Shown here one piece after another: positions 33,615-42,068 of a stretch of DNA of 64,000 nt; position 1 is the first letter of the stretch; every line of letters begins with the position of its first letter. A program made the translations under genes and the position numbers. Source of the stretch: Limnoglobus roseus (GTDB taxonomy: Bacteria; Planctomycetota; Planctomycetia; Gemmatales; Gemmataceae). The notes below the pieces were generated by a model. That model made no database searches, was not told the DNA's origin, and saw only the letters and a list, made by a program, of their open reading frames with translations. The stretch lies in the NCBI RefSeq assembly GCF_008254045.1, contig NZ_CP042425.1, forward strand, positions 7,392,163 to 7,456,162. Reading direction: 5' to 3'.

Positions 33615-35246
33615 TCAGTCTTCGTCGAAGAACGACTCGCAACCGCAATCCGTTCCACCGGTATCGAAATCGTCCCCGCCCGGCGAATACCCGGTATCCG
33701 AACCGGGTGAGGTGCCGGGGTCGGACCCGGTGTCGATGGTCGTGTCCGAACTCGGCGTGTAACTGACACTCGTGAAGTTAGCGTCGGACCCGGGGACGTA
33801 GGCGGAATCGTTAGAGTTGCTGCCGAGGGCGTCCCCGTTCGAACTATCCACGTTCCCGGTCGGCGGGTTGGGGGTGTTGTCAATGCCACCGGGGTTCGTG
33901 GCCGGCGGCAGGGGCACCGGGATCAGGGGGTACGCGCCTGGGGCATAGGAGCCAGAGAGGTACGAGAAGGTGTAGCCCCCGCCGGGGACGCTCAGATAGG
34001 TCGGGCTGCCGTAGTACCCGGGGTTCTGGAAGAAGGACGCCGCGAAAACCGTCCCCAGTGGTGCGTACAGGCCGACGCCCTCGTAGTAGGACGGTCCGTG
34101 CGTGGTATGGCCGCCAGCCACCCGATCGTCGGCGGGCGTGAGCAACGGGTGCCCTGATTGGCTCGCCTGCTGCAGCGGGGCGTACCCGTCGAGGTAGGCG
34201 GTGAGCAAGGTGAAGGGGGCGGTCAGGCGGGTCGCCGACCCGGCGACGAAGGAGCCCGTGACCTGACCCGTCGGGAAGGCGAATTGAGAGGACAGAAGGG
34301 CCGAACCGGCCCCGGCGTAGACGTTGACCTGGCTGCCCCCGCCCGCTCCCGGAGCGGTGATGATGTCCGCCCCCGGGCCATCGGTCAGTTGGGCGGCCCC
34401 GATGCGAACGCCTCCGCGGAAAGTGGGATCGTAAGCGAAGAATGCGTTAATCCGCCCGCCGCTGCCGTCGAACACGCCGACGACCGGCCCGCCCCCGGCC
34501 CCCGCACCCGTAACGATCTCGGCCTTGCCGTCGCCATTCAAGTCGGCCGTACCGACGTAGACGCCGCCGATGAACGAGGGGTCGTACGCGAAGAAGCCGT
34601 CCCGGGCGTGGACCGGCCCGGTCGCGCTAGTCGAGAGGTCGAACACGCGAACGTCGGGACCGCCGCCGTACCCGGGGCCGGTGACGATGTCCGCCTTGCC
34701 GTCGCCGGTCACGTCGCCGGCCGCGACACGGACCCCGCTGCGGACGTCGGGCTCATACGCGAAGAACGATCGGAGGGCGTGACCCGCCCCGTCGAAGACC
34801 GTCACCTCGGGGCCACCGGCCGCCCCTGCCCCGGCGATGATTTCACCCTTGCCGTCGCCGTCGACGTCCCCGACGGCGATGTTGACTCCACCCGTGAAGG
34901 AGGGATCGAAGGCGAAGAACGCCGTGGCCGCGCCGGTCTTACCGTCGAACACCTTGACGGCCGGGCCGCCGCCCGGCCCGGCCGCGCAGACGAGGTCCGG
35001 CGTGCCGTCCCCGTTCACGTCTCCGACGGCGACGCGGACGCCTCCGTAGAAGGTGGGGTCGAAGGCCAAGAGGGAATCCGTTTCGTTCTGCGACGCCGGG
35101 TCGAGAAGGCGGACGATCGGCGGGGATCCGGCGTCGGCCCCGACGGCGACCTCGGCCCCGGCCAGGAAGGCCGGCACGTTGCGGGCCTCAAGGTCGAGGA
35201 GGTGGAGGCGGAATCGGGAAATACGGGGCGTGGTGGCGCGTGCCAT
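33615..35246 (-). CDS. Secreted FG-GAP beta-propeller protein with LEARNVPA motif
   Basis: The 543-residue protein starts with a basic leader and LEARNVPAF (LEAR at 19-22). Six to seven FG-GAP-type repeats of about 45 residues follow (about 30-345), each with a GGV-VAVGDVNGDG and TGAGAGGGPVV pattern. The C-terminal 190 residues are low-complexity, rich in Tyr, Pro, Gly, Ser and Asp, and end in CGCESFFDED. It is probably exported and calcium-bound through its Asp-rich loops. The propeller is closely related in pattern to those at the C-terminus of the 11014-19017 protein and the N-terminus of the 20438-23338 protein. Its function is unknown. Confidence 0.82.
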   Translation of the reverse strand: MARATTPRISRFRLHLLDLEARNVPAFLAGAEVAVGADAGSPPIVRLLDPASQNETDSLLAFDPTFYGGVRVAVGDVNGDGTPDLVCAAGPGGGPAVKVFDGKTGAATAFFAFDPSFTGGVNIAVGDVDGDGKGEIIAGAGAAGGPEVTVFDGAGHALRSFFAYEPDVRSGVRVAAGDVTGDGKADIVTGPGYGGGPDVRVFDLSTSATGPVHARDGFFAYDPSFIGGVYVGTADLNGDGKAEIVTGAGAGGGPVVGVFDGSGGRINAFFAYDPTFRGGVRIGAAQLTDGPGADIITAPGAGGGSQVNVYAGAGSALLSSQFAFPTGQVTGSFVAGSATRLTAPFTLLTAYLDGYAPLQQASQSGHPLLTPADDRVAGGHTTHGPSYYEGVGLYAPLGTVFAASFFQNPGYYGSPTYLSVPGGGYTFSYLSGSYAPGAYPLIPVPLPPATNPGGIDNTPNPPTGNVDSSNGDALGSNSNDSAYVPGSDANFTSVSYTPSSDTTIDTGSDPGTSPGSDTGYSPGGDDFDTGGTDCGCESFFDED

Positions 35247-35459
35247 GAGAGGAACTCCGGTTGCGAATTGGAAAGGCGGCGGGAGGATGCTTTTCACCAG
35301 GGAGAGACCGCGTGTCGGTCGAACTTGCGCGGAACTTGAGGAAAATCGAGAATGAGGGAATTCTCACGAGAGACGTGTTTCAGACGCGGCTCGGTACGAG
35401 GTTCGTCCGAGCAGACTCCACGCAAGTCAATGTACCGCAGCGAGGCGGACGAAGAGTAC

Positions 35460-36346
35460 CCCATCCAGCGTCCGCCGGCGGGAACCGAACCCGGCGTTCG
35501 CGCGAGTCAACGTCGAGGCGAAGGCGGCGGCCCGCGCGAAGTGTAGTAACAACCTCAAGCAACTCGGCCTCGGGTTGCACGGCCGGCACGACGTGTACGG
35601 CGCGTTCCCGGCCTCCTGGCAGCAAATCGCCAACCCGGCCAACCCGTCGCAATTGTGGGGGCACTCGTGGACGCCGCACGTCCTGCCGTACATCGAGCAG
35701 GAGGCGATCTATAAGCAGTACAGCTTTAGCATGAATTGGGACGCCGAGACGAACACGGCCGTCGGCGGGCCGATCCGGAACACGATCACAACCTTCCAGT
35801 GCCCGTCGGCCCCGCAAGGGACGGACCGCCACCCGAACCGCGGCACCACCGACTACGCCGCCACGACCGAGCGCAACTGGCCGAACCCGTTCGTTTCGGC
35901 CGCCATGACCCCCCTACGTTTCGACCGGAGATACGAGCTTCGTGGGAATTCTCGGCCGCACGTCGCCGACCATCCAAGGCGACCGGCGGATCACCGACAT
36001 TACCGACGGAACATCGAACACCATGATGCTCGCCGAGTGCGCCGGCCGCAATCTGGAGTTCACGATGGGCAAACAGGTCGGCACGGCCGGCACCGGCGGC
36101 CCGTGGGCCAACCCGGACGCCCGCCTTCAGATCGGCGGGTACAACTCGGCATCCCCGACCGACCCCTACGGCCCGTGCGCGCTCAACTGCCGGAACGACA
36201 AAGAAATCTACAGCTTTCACTCCGGCGGCGCGATGCTCGGCATGGGGGACGGAAGCGTCAAGTTCCTGAAGGCCACGACCAGCCTCGATGTCGTCTTGCA
36301 ACTGCTCACGCGGAACCGCGGAGAAGTGCTCCAAGCCCCGTTCTGA
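35460..36346 (+). pseudogene. DUF1559 gene remnant (N-terminus missing, one frameshift)
   Basis: From about 35503 the frame encodes AAARAKCSNNLKQLGLGLH and AFPASWQQIAN, then HVLPYIEQEAIYKQY and TTFQCPSAPQG, the core of DUF1559 (pilin-like, H-X9-DG group) proteins. The N-terminal methylation/TM helix that normally starts these proteins is absent. At 35909-35914 a run of six C breaks the frame. With five C the reading continues cleanly as PYVSTGDTSFVGILGRT, ITDITDGTSNTMMLAE and MGDGSVKFLKATTS to the TGA at 36346. The missing N-terminus makes a decayed gene likely; the frameshift alone could be a homopolymer error. Confidence 0.8.
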
Positions 36347-36462
36347 GCGGTGCCAGGATTCGTGGTTCTTGGCGTCCATCGGGTCGGCTATCGAAGAACG
36401 TGCGTGCCAAGATGCTCTCAACTGCATGCTGACCACCGATGAACGCCACCGTAAGTAGTCTC

Positions 36463-37146
36463 TCACCCCTTCCCGAGCACGCCATCGACGACCCAGCACC
36501 CGCGTGCGTGCGGCCCGTCGCCGCGGCAGTGGGCGAGGATGTCGGCGTCCTCGCACCCGGCGTCTTGCAGCGCGTCCGCGAGGATCGGCAGGCGGTCGAA
36601 GGCACAGTCTTCGTAAATGGCGTGCGCGAGACCGACGGCTGTGGGCGTGAGCCAGACGGGGGAGAACGTCATCAGCCGGAAGGCCACTGGCCCAACCAGG
36701 CACCGAAGAATTTCGGCCTGGGCCGCCGCTTCGATCTCCTGCACGTTTTCTCTCTTGGCCAGTCGTTTCGGTGTCGTCGCGATCACCCGGGCCGACTCCT
36801 TGCCGACGGCCCAGGTGCCGAGCACCGCAATCCAGAGTGGCTGGACCGAGATTCGAGCCGTGGATGCCGCCGCATTCGCGGCGGGATAAACGTACTCGTC
36901 GAATCGCTTCTGCCCGAGCATGGCCTCACGTTGCGCTCCCGCCAGGGCTTCACGGTCGATTAGCTTGTCGGCGAATGCCTCACTCGCAACGACGGCCGCG
37001 CGACTGCGGGGGTCGGGGATGAGTTGCCAAATCCTGCGGCAACAAGCACAGGCGAAGAGTCGCTGCTTCCGCTTGCTCGCCAGACCCTTGATGAGCGTCA
37101 ACATGATTCTCGAGTTGCGACACCGCCGCCACTCCGCTTCCGTCAT
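36463..37146 (-). CDS. Planctomycete-type conserved protein (MTEAEW family)
   Basis: The 227-residue protein starts MTEAEWRRCRNSRIMLTLIK and contains RKQRLFACACCRRIW, a Cys-containing helix, and ends in a conserved DRLPILADALQDAGCEDADI and GPHARGCWVVDGVLGKG tail. I recognise this pattern as one of a large paralogous family in Gemmata relatives, without known function. The ATG at 37146 follows a GAGGGCGGGG ribosome site, and a longer in-frame extension upstream is not protein-like. It is cytosolic. It is divergent from the SMI1/KNR4 gene. Confidence 0.7.
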   Translation of the reverse strand: MTEAEWRRCRNSRIMLTLIKGLASKRKQRLFACACCRRIWQLIPDPRSRAAVVASEAFADKLIDREALAGAQREAMLGQKRFDEYVYPAANAAASTARISVQPLWIAVLGTWAVGKESARVIATTPKRLAKRENVQEIEAAAQAEILRCLVGPVAFRLMTFSPVWLTPTAVGLAHAIYEDCAFDRLPILADALQDAGCEDADILAHCRGDGPHARGCWVVDGVLGKG

Positions 37147-37304
37147 CGCCCCGCCCTCGGTGGTCCCGGCCATGATACCGGGCGGCGGGCGGGAGCGATA
37201 GGACGCTGGCCCCTTGACCCGCGGGCGGCGGCGCGGTCGAATGCCGTGCCGGAGGTATTGTTTACCGGCACGACATTGCTGGTTCGGCGACGGAGGATTC
37301 CTTG

Positions 37305-37769
37305 ATGGGTGCGGAGATCTGGGATGTGAATCGGTTCGGGCCACTGACCGAGGATCGGTTGGTAGCCTTCGAATCGGAGTTGGGCGCGTCGTTCCCTGAC
37401 GAGTACCGGGCGTTCCTACTCCAGCACAACGGCGGCGTCCCGAACCGGGGGACGTTCAACATCCCCGGGGAGGACGGCGGGGAGCGGCCGTTCCACTGCT
37501 TCTTCGCCCTGCACGACGCACCGTGGAACGACTCAACTCCCGAGGGCAGCCAGGGGTTCCCACTCCAGGCGGCCCTGGCGGACTTCCGGGCCGATGGCGG
37601 CCCGGCCGAAGTGTTGCCGGTCGGCAAGGACTGGAGCGGCAGTTACGTGTGCGTCGGGTTGGCCGGGAACGACCGCGGGCAGGTGTTGTACTACGACCAC
37701 GGTACGGAGCAACTCGTACGATTGGCCGACTCTTTGGCCGCCTTCGTCGCAGGGTTACGGGAGCCCTGA
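37305..37769 (+). CDS. SMI1/KNR4-family protein
   Basis: The 154-residue protein has the SMI1/KNR4 fold pattern: a TEDRLVAFESELGASFPDEYRAFLLQHNGG N-terminal half (with FPDEYRAFL as signature), a middle beta region and a C-terminal FVAGL helix. Bacterial members often act as immunity proteins against polymorphic toxins, while others have housekeeping roles. No toxin gene is visible beside it. The ATG at 37305 follows a CGGAGG ribosome site; a TTG one codon earlier is also possible. The neighbouring degraded gene (37976-38346) may have been a functional partner. Confidence 0.85.
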   Translation: MGAEIWDVNRFGPLTEDRLVAFESELGASFPDEYRAFLLQHNGGVPNRGTFNIPGEDGGERPFHCFFALHDAPWNDSTPEGSQGFPLQAALADFRADGGPAEVLPVGKDWSGSYVCVGLAGNDRGQVLYYDHGTEQLVRLADSLAAFVAGLREP

Positions 37770-37975
37770 CGTCGAATCTGCACCAGACCCACTGTCGTTG
37801 ACCGTTGGCCCGCTCAGCAACTCGTCGGTTGAATTCACAAGTGCAGCCGTGGCGGTGCGGGGTTGCGCTATCGTGTTAGTCTGCGCGGCCGACCGTCGAT
37901 CGCCTCGGCGTAACTCGCCACCCAAGGTCTTGACCTACGCTCACCGGCTGGGTCCAATGTGGTGCCGGTGTTATC

Positions 37976-38346
37976 GTGCGCCGGCGCAGAATAATGCACT
38001 GTTCGGCGGCAGAGGGCTTGGGCGCGCGGGGATCGCTGATCGACATCATCGACCGGCTCGATGCGGTGGACGAGTCCGACCGCTTCGCTTCACTCTGCAT
38101 CTTCGCCGAGGGCGGGCCGGACGCACTCCCATCGGCCCCGGCCATGTTCTGCCCCAGCGACGAGGAGAGGTCGTTCGACTGCCCCCCCAAGACTCGAACC
38201 TGTCCCTCTTCCTGATGGTCCAGCAGGCCAAGGAGTGCGTCCGGGTGTGGTCGCAGTGGCGGGGCGGTCGGCGGCCCACCCCGCGGGACAAGTTCGCGGC
38301 GGTGATGTACTACTCACGTAACGATGCCTGGCTGCCGGTGGAGTAA
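37976..38346 (+). pseudogene. Frameshifted small gene, possibly DUF7716-like
   Basis: A first frame encodes SLIDIIDRLDAVDESDRFA and FAEGGPDALPSAP. After a run of seven C near 38181-38188 the sequence continues in another frame as SNLSLFLMVQQAKECVRVW, RPTPRDKFAAVMYYSRNDAW to the stop at 38346. One additional C would restore a single frame. The C-terminal pattern (K-E-x-x-x-x-W, then YY-x-x-N-D-A) recalls small DUF7716-type proteins found beside SMI1-type genes, but this is a weak assignment. The upstream gene boundary is unclear. Confidence 0.5.
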
Positions 38347-38373
38347 AGGCCCGCCGAACCAGGTAGCGTGTTG

Positions 38374-39273
38374 TCAAGTGGCGATTCTTGACCCCCGATT
38401 CGGGTCGAACGGCGTCCGGCTCTTGAGGACGCCGTAGCGGATCATCACGAGCTTCCGCATGCACGCCCCGATCGCCTGCATCTTCGCCTTCGGGCCCCCG
38501 TCCCGCGTCGGGTCGGTCCGAGCCGCGAAGAACCGACGAAGGATGGGATTGAACCGGACGGCCGTCTGGGTGGGCACGAACAACGTCTTCCGCAGGCGGG
38601 CGTTCCCGGCCTTACTCAATCGGGTCCGCCGCTTGACGCTCGTCCCGCTCCGGAACGCCTTCGGGGCCCGCCCGCCGTACGCGGCCGCCGCCGGGGCGGC
38701 CGGTAGCCGATCCACCGCCGGCCGTTCGGCCAGGACGGTCGTCGCCGTCGGCCGGCCGACGCCGGGGATCGACTCCAACAGGTCGCGGTCGGCCGCCCGG
38801 GCCGCGGCCGCCGCGACCACCGCGTCGGCCGCGGCCCGGACGCGGGCGGCCTCCTGGCCCAGCAGCCGCACGGTGGGGGTGATCGACCGGCGGGCGGGCG
38901 TGTTCAACGCGAGCGAGGCGAGCCGACCCTTCTCCCGGGCGGCCATCTCGACGAGGTCGTCGACCCGCCGCACCAACGCCTGCAATTCCCGCACGGCCGG
39001 CGGCGGGGGTTGCCACGCCGCCGGCCTCTCGCGGGCCGCGTACTCGGCGATGAGTCGGGCGTCGGCGCGGTCGGTCTTGCCCGCACGCTTCCATGCAGAA
39101 GTGCAGGCCGGCGGCCCGGCGTGGCGGCCGGCCCAGGCGGCGAGGGCGGCGTGCCCCTTCGGATCGTTGGCGTACGGGGCCGCCTTGACCTGGCCGTCCG
39201 CGAGGAGGCAGGTGTCGAGTGCGTCCTTGGAAACGTCGATGCCGACGAACGCGGTCGCGGAGTCGGTGCCCAC
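38374..39273 (-). pseudogene. IS110-family transposase with internal deletion
   Basis: The protein starts with the DEDD domain motif VGIDVSKDALDTCLL and has KTDRADARLIAEYAA, the C-terminal helix-hairpin-helix segment IPGVGRPTATTVLAE and a tail with GNARLRKTLF. Between residues of about 57 and 66, the region around the second catalytic acid and the rest of the central DEDD fold is missing. A HFCMEA sequence typical of that position is present in the DNA but out of frame, immediately before the AGKTDRAD motif. About 40 residues are therefore lost compared with intact IS110 enzymes (320-340 residues here 299), and the enzyme is unlikely to work. Confidence 0.85.
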
Positions 39274-39564
39274 GGCGTCCCTCCCCTCGTGCTCACGGAT
39301 GCGGGGTGGCGTCCGAGGACGGTCCCCGGATAGCGTCCGAGGTCGAGGAACGCCGGTAGTCGGTCCGCAACCTGGTTCTCGAGGTCAAGCCTCACGCGCT
39401 GCATGCGGTTGGTCCGACCGCCGGGCTCGCGCTCTCACGATGACCGCATGCGAACATGTGAAACGCTGCACCACACCCGGCCGCATAGATTGGTTCTGGG
39501 AGTGCATCGGTCCGGATCGCGCGCGGCCAGGCCGGTGAGCTTGGTCGTTCGGCGGAAGAGGGCT
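39274..39564. other. Presumed IS110 left-end region, candidate bridge RNA locus
   Basis: This non-coding stretch lies upstream of the IS110 transposase start and before the end of the IS630 remnant. In IS110 elements the region upstream of the transposase carries the bridge RNA and the element end. I could not define the element boundary or a loop structure by eye, so the content is inferred from family knowledge only. Confidence 0.3.
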
Positions 39565-40390
39565 TCAGCGGTGGTGCGGCTGGTCACTGATGATGATGTG
39601 TTCTCGCCCCTGGCCGGTCTTCCGCTTGGCGTCCTTGGGGCTGTCCACTAGGTTGGCGTGGACGGCGGCGGTCGTCAGGTTGACGACCGAGAACACGTAC
39701 AGGAGGTGCTTTCAATCCCACGTCCCGACGACCGGGCGGTGCCCCTTAACCCCGACGGTGGCCGTGAGTGTGGGCACCAACGGGAACCGTGCCTCGTCTT
39801 GGCTCAGGAAGACGATTTCGCCTGCGACCGACTTTTTTTCAAGCCCGCGATCTCCTCCCGGGCCGCCGCCTGCTTGGCTGGATCGCCCAGGAACAGCCGG
39901 TACGTCGGGCGGTACGGGAGGATGCCGTGCTTGGCCCCGAACGGCTGGAGGGCCGACTTGCCGATCCGAATCCCGCGGGCCTTATACAGGTGGTCGGCCA
40001 GTTCCGCGTACGTCCAGTTGGCCCGGCCGAGGCCGTGCTTCGCCGGCCCGTCGGTCACCCACTGGCGGAGGATCGGGGCGAGATCGGCGGTGAGCCGGGG
40101 CGTCACCCCCTTGGCCTTCCGCGGCATCAGGCCATCCAGGCCGCGGTCGAGGTAGGCGTTGAGCCACCGCGGGACGGACCGGGGTGTCGTTCCCGTATGG
40201 GCCGCGATGTCCGGGTGCCGGCGGCCGCGATGGGCCATGAGCACCATCGGAACGCGGTGCCGCAACTTGGGATCGGGGCGGTGCGGAGGCGTTCCTCCAA
40301 CTGTGCCACGTCGGCATTTGGCAACGAGATGTGAATCAAAGGGCCGGTCCTCAGCAGGCAAATTCCTACCGAGGACAGAATAGACAACAT
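39565..40390 (-). pseudogene. IS630-family transposase remnant with several disruptions
   Basis: The N-terminal frame starts MLSILSSVGICLLRTGPLIH and LPNADVAQLEERLRTA. It continues in a second frame from about 40274 with PKLRHRVPMVLMAHRGRRHPDIAAHTGTT (helix-turn-helix) and ANWTYAELADHLYKARGIRI. An A7 tract on the coding strand at 39833-39839 shifts it to a third frame with GEIVFLSQDEARFPLVPTLT, which holds the first DDE Asp (SQDEA). A TGA at 39712-39714 then interrupts LLYVFSVVNLTTAAVHANL. The rest of the catalytic domain, including the second Asp and the last Glu/Asp, is absent. The A7 tract could be a natural slippage site, but the other defects make this a dead copy. Confidence 0.75.
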
Positions 40391-40889
40391 CAGCCGGATC
40401 GTGAATCAGACGTCATCTCGGCGTGAGGCCATACGGTGATCGTCTCCGTGGTCATCACCTGGCGGATGTTCGCCACGAAGCGAGACCACCGGCCGTTGCC
40501 GTTTTTGTACGGGTGGATGTAAACAAGTTGATGGTGCAACTCGGTGACCGAAGCGAGCGTTTCCGGCCAATAGGGCAAGCGCAAGGTGAGGTCGTACAGC
40601 TTCTGTTCAACAAGTCTCGCCGGCACGCCGATGTTGACATCCTTCGTGCGAAACTTGCTGCCCATCCCCAAACGCGATCGAACATCATGCGATGCACGTC
40701 CAGCATCCACGTTAAATCGAATGTCGCATCCTCTGCCGCGGGTACCGTGTCCGCTGGAAACTCCGAATACGCACGGGCGATGTTGTCGGTCTCGTGCTGG
40801 TCGAGTTCGTGACGGGTGTAGGCCTTAAGAGAAATGAGGAACTCAGAAATGTCGTCAATCGGCGCCTCGCCCTCGATCTGCGAGAACAC
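40390..40889 (-). pseudogene. Fic-family gene (mobile mystery protein B-like), frameshifted and truncated
   Basis: From a GTG at 40889 the frame encodes FSQIEGEAPIDDISEFL and TRHELDQHETDNIARAY, then WMLDVHRMMFDRVWGWA. Near 40659 it continues in a second frame with GSKFRTKDVNIGV and the Fic motif HPYKNGNGRWSRF before a TGA at 40390. The order of segments matches mobile mystery protein B, a Fic-domain (AMP-transferase fold) protein. The catalytic HPx(Y/F)xxGNGR is intact in sequence but out of frame with the N-terminus. The C-terminus stops where the IS630 remnant begins, so insertion probably cut the gene. Confidence 0.7.
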
Positions 40890-40892
40890 CGA

Positions 40893-41102
40893 TCACCACA
40901 TCTTTTCGTTCTTGGCCAAGATGCGACCGACTGTCTTGTGGTAAAGTTCGTCCTTCGCCGCCCGCAAGCCCTGGGCCTCAAGACCCATCGTGGCTTGAAC
41001 CTGATCGACGACGAATCGCGCCTTCATCCGGGCGACGTGCTTCCGGTGCGGGCGGAAACCGAGCTTCTGCCCGTCCGATCCCAGGCCGAGCAAGGAAGTC
41101 AC
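40893..41102 (-). pseudogene. C-terminal fragment of a mobile mystery protein A-like partner
   Basis: A 69-residue frame reads ARFVVDQVQATMGLEAQGLR and ends in KNEKMW, immediately upstream of the Fic gene (stop TGA 4 bases before the presumed GTG). The short helical pattern with TM-x-LE-x-Q matches my memory of the C-terminal half of mobile mystery protein A, the usual partner of protein B. The helix-turn-helix N-terminal half is not visible, so the gene is incomplete. The assignment depends largely on the neighbour. Confidence 0.4.
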
Positions 41103-41460
41103 TCAGGACTTGGCGTCAGGGCTCGCCGAATCCGGATGATCGAGTACTTGACGAACGACGTCTGCCGACAAGCGCGACCGCTTAACCAATGCCGACTCAG
41201 GCACAAGAAGCGACTTCAATCGGCTTCGGAGTGTGACACTTGCCATGACGGACACGGCGTAACCGAGGACAACGCCGGTGACACCCAGCGTTTGTTCCTC
41301 TCCTAGTAAATATCGACCAAAAACGCCTCTTGTTAACAGCATTTGGCCGTAACAGGTTGTTACCCAAGGAATAGCTTTCGAACGCGCAACACACATTTCG
41401 CACGCGCCGGCGATCGGGAATGATGATTCCCCGTCCCGCGTTGTCCCACCGAGGTTCCCC
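41103..41460. other. Accessory-region gap, less GC-rich, nothing recognised
   Basis: The stretch upstream of the MmpA-like fragment is locally AT-richer than the chromosome average. It carries only an unconvincing frame (46 residues, MASVTLRSRLKSLL) ending at 41103. Inverted tracts around GTTAACAG/TGTTAC occur near 41330-41360, but no defined element was found. Confidence 0.3.
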
Positions 41461-41900
41461 ATGCCATCACTCGTTCGTCCGTGGATCGTCCCGCAACGCC
41501 GGGCGCAAGGTCAAAAAGGGCCCCCCGGGCGCGAAGCGATTCCGCTCCCGCTCGCCGAAGTGGTACGCTCAGGGCGTGCCCGGCCACCCGGCGAGGAAGC
41601 GCATCCCGCTGGCCAAGGATAAGCAGGTTGCCCGCCGATTGCTCGACGACTTGGTGCGCAGGGCCGAGCGGGGGAACACCGACTTCCCCGACGTCGAGAC
41701 GTCGCGCAAGCTCCTGTCCGAACTCCTCGCCGAGTTCGAGGCGGACATGGCGCTCGGCCTAGCCAGTCGCGCCCGGTCGTCGAAGCGCGTCCCCTCAGCC
41801 GACCAGGTCAAACTCACCGTGCAGCGCGTCCGGGACGCGCTCGCCGGGTGCGATTTCATTGGGCCGGCCGACCTCGACTCTGCGGCCCCGGCGAAGTTGA
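41461..41900 (+). pseudogene. N-terminal fragment of a tyrosine recombinase (frameshifted)
   Basis: The sequence begins ATG with MPSLVRPWIV and, after a frame change near 41500, continues as SPKWYAQGVPGHPARKRIP, then ARRLLDDLVRRAERG, ELLAEFEADMALGLASRA and VQRVRDALAGCDF. This matches the N-terminal arm/core-binding region of integrases common in Gemmataceae. The catalytic domain (Arg, His, Tyr) is absent, and the homology ends near 41895, where a different sequence begins that belongs to the opposite-strand ABC-3C locus. It is a dead integrase and may mark an old recombination junction. Confidence 0.55.
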
Positions 41901-42068
41901 CGGCTTCCCCGGTCCGCCTTTCGGCTTCTGCCTCGGCTCCTTGCCCATCGCCTGGTGACGGGCGGCCAGCAACGCTAGCCTCTCGATCGCCCCCTGCAGA
42001 AAAAGCAGTTTGCCCCGACTGTCGACCAGTTCTCCCAGATCCTTCTTGTCCGCCCCGATGCGGGGCAC
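41856..42068 (-). CDS. Small ORF next to ABC-3C protein, probably truncated partner
   Basis: A frame of about 70 codons begins at a GTG overlapping the TAG stop of the ABC-3C gene (TAGTG). The first 50 residues (RIGADKKDLGELVDSRGKLL and LQGAIERLALLAARHQ) look like a helical protein, while the last part is antisense to the integrase fragment. In ABC-3C loci a small middle component follows the large protein. This could be the start of such a gene cut off by the junction near 41900. Only the overlap and coding character support it. Confidence 0.3.
   Translation of the reverse strand: MPRIGADKKDLGELVDSRGKLLFLQGAIERLALLAARHQAMGKEPRQKPKGGPGKPSTSPGPQSRGRPAQ

Noticed and set aside
33615..35246. FG-GAP protein as an integrin-like adhesin
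   Set aside because: The repeat pattern supports a propeller, but no adhesion motif or partner is seen, so function was left open.
38160..38220. TPsiC-arm-like sequence near the C7 tract as a tRNA or att site
   Set aside because: The TCGAACC-like segment does not form a full cloverleaf and does not match the tRNA-Cys 3' end.
41103..41245. 46-residue minus-strand frame upstream of the MmpA-like fragment
   Set aside because: It has no recognisable motif, no ribosome site, and sits in a locally AT-rich gap; not listed as a gene.
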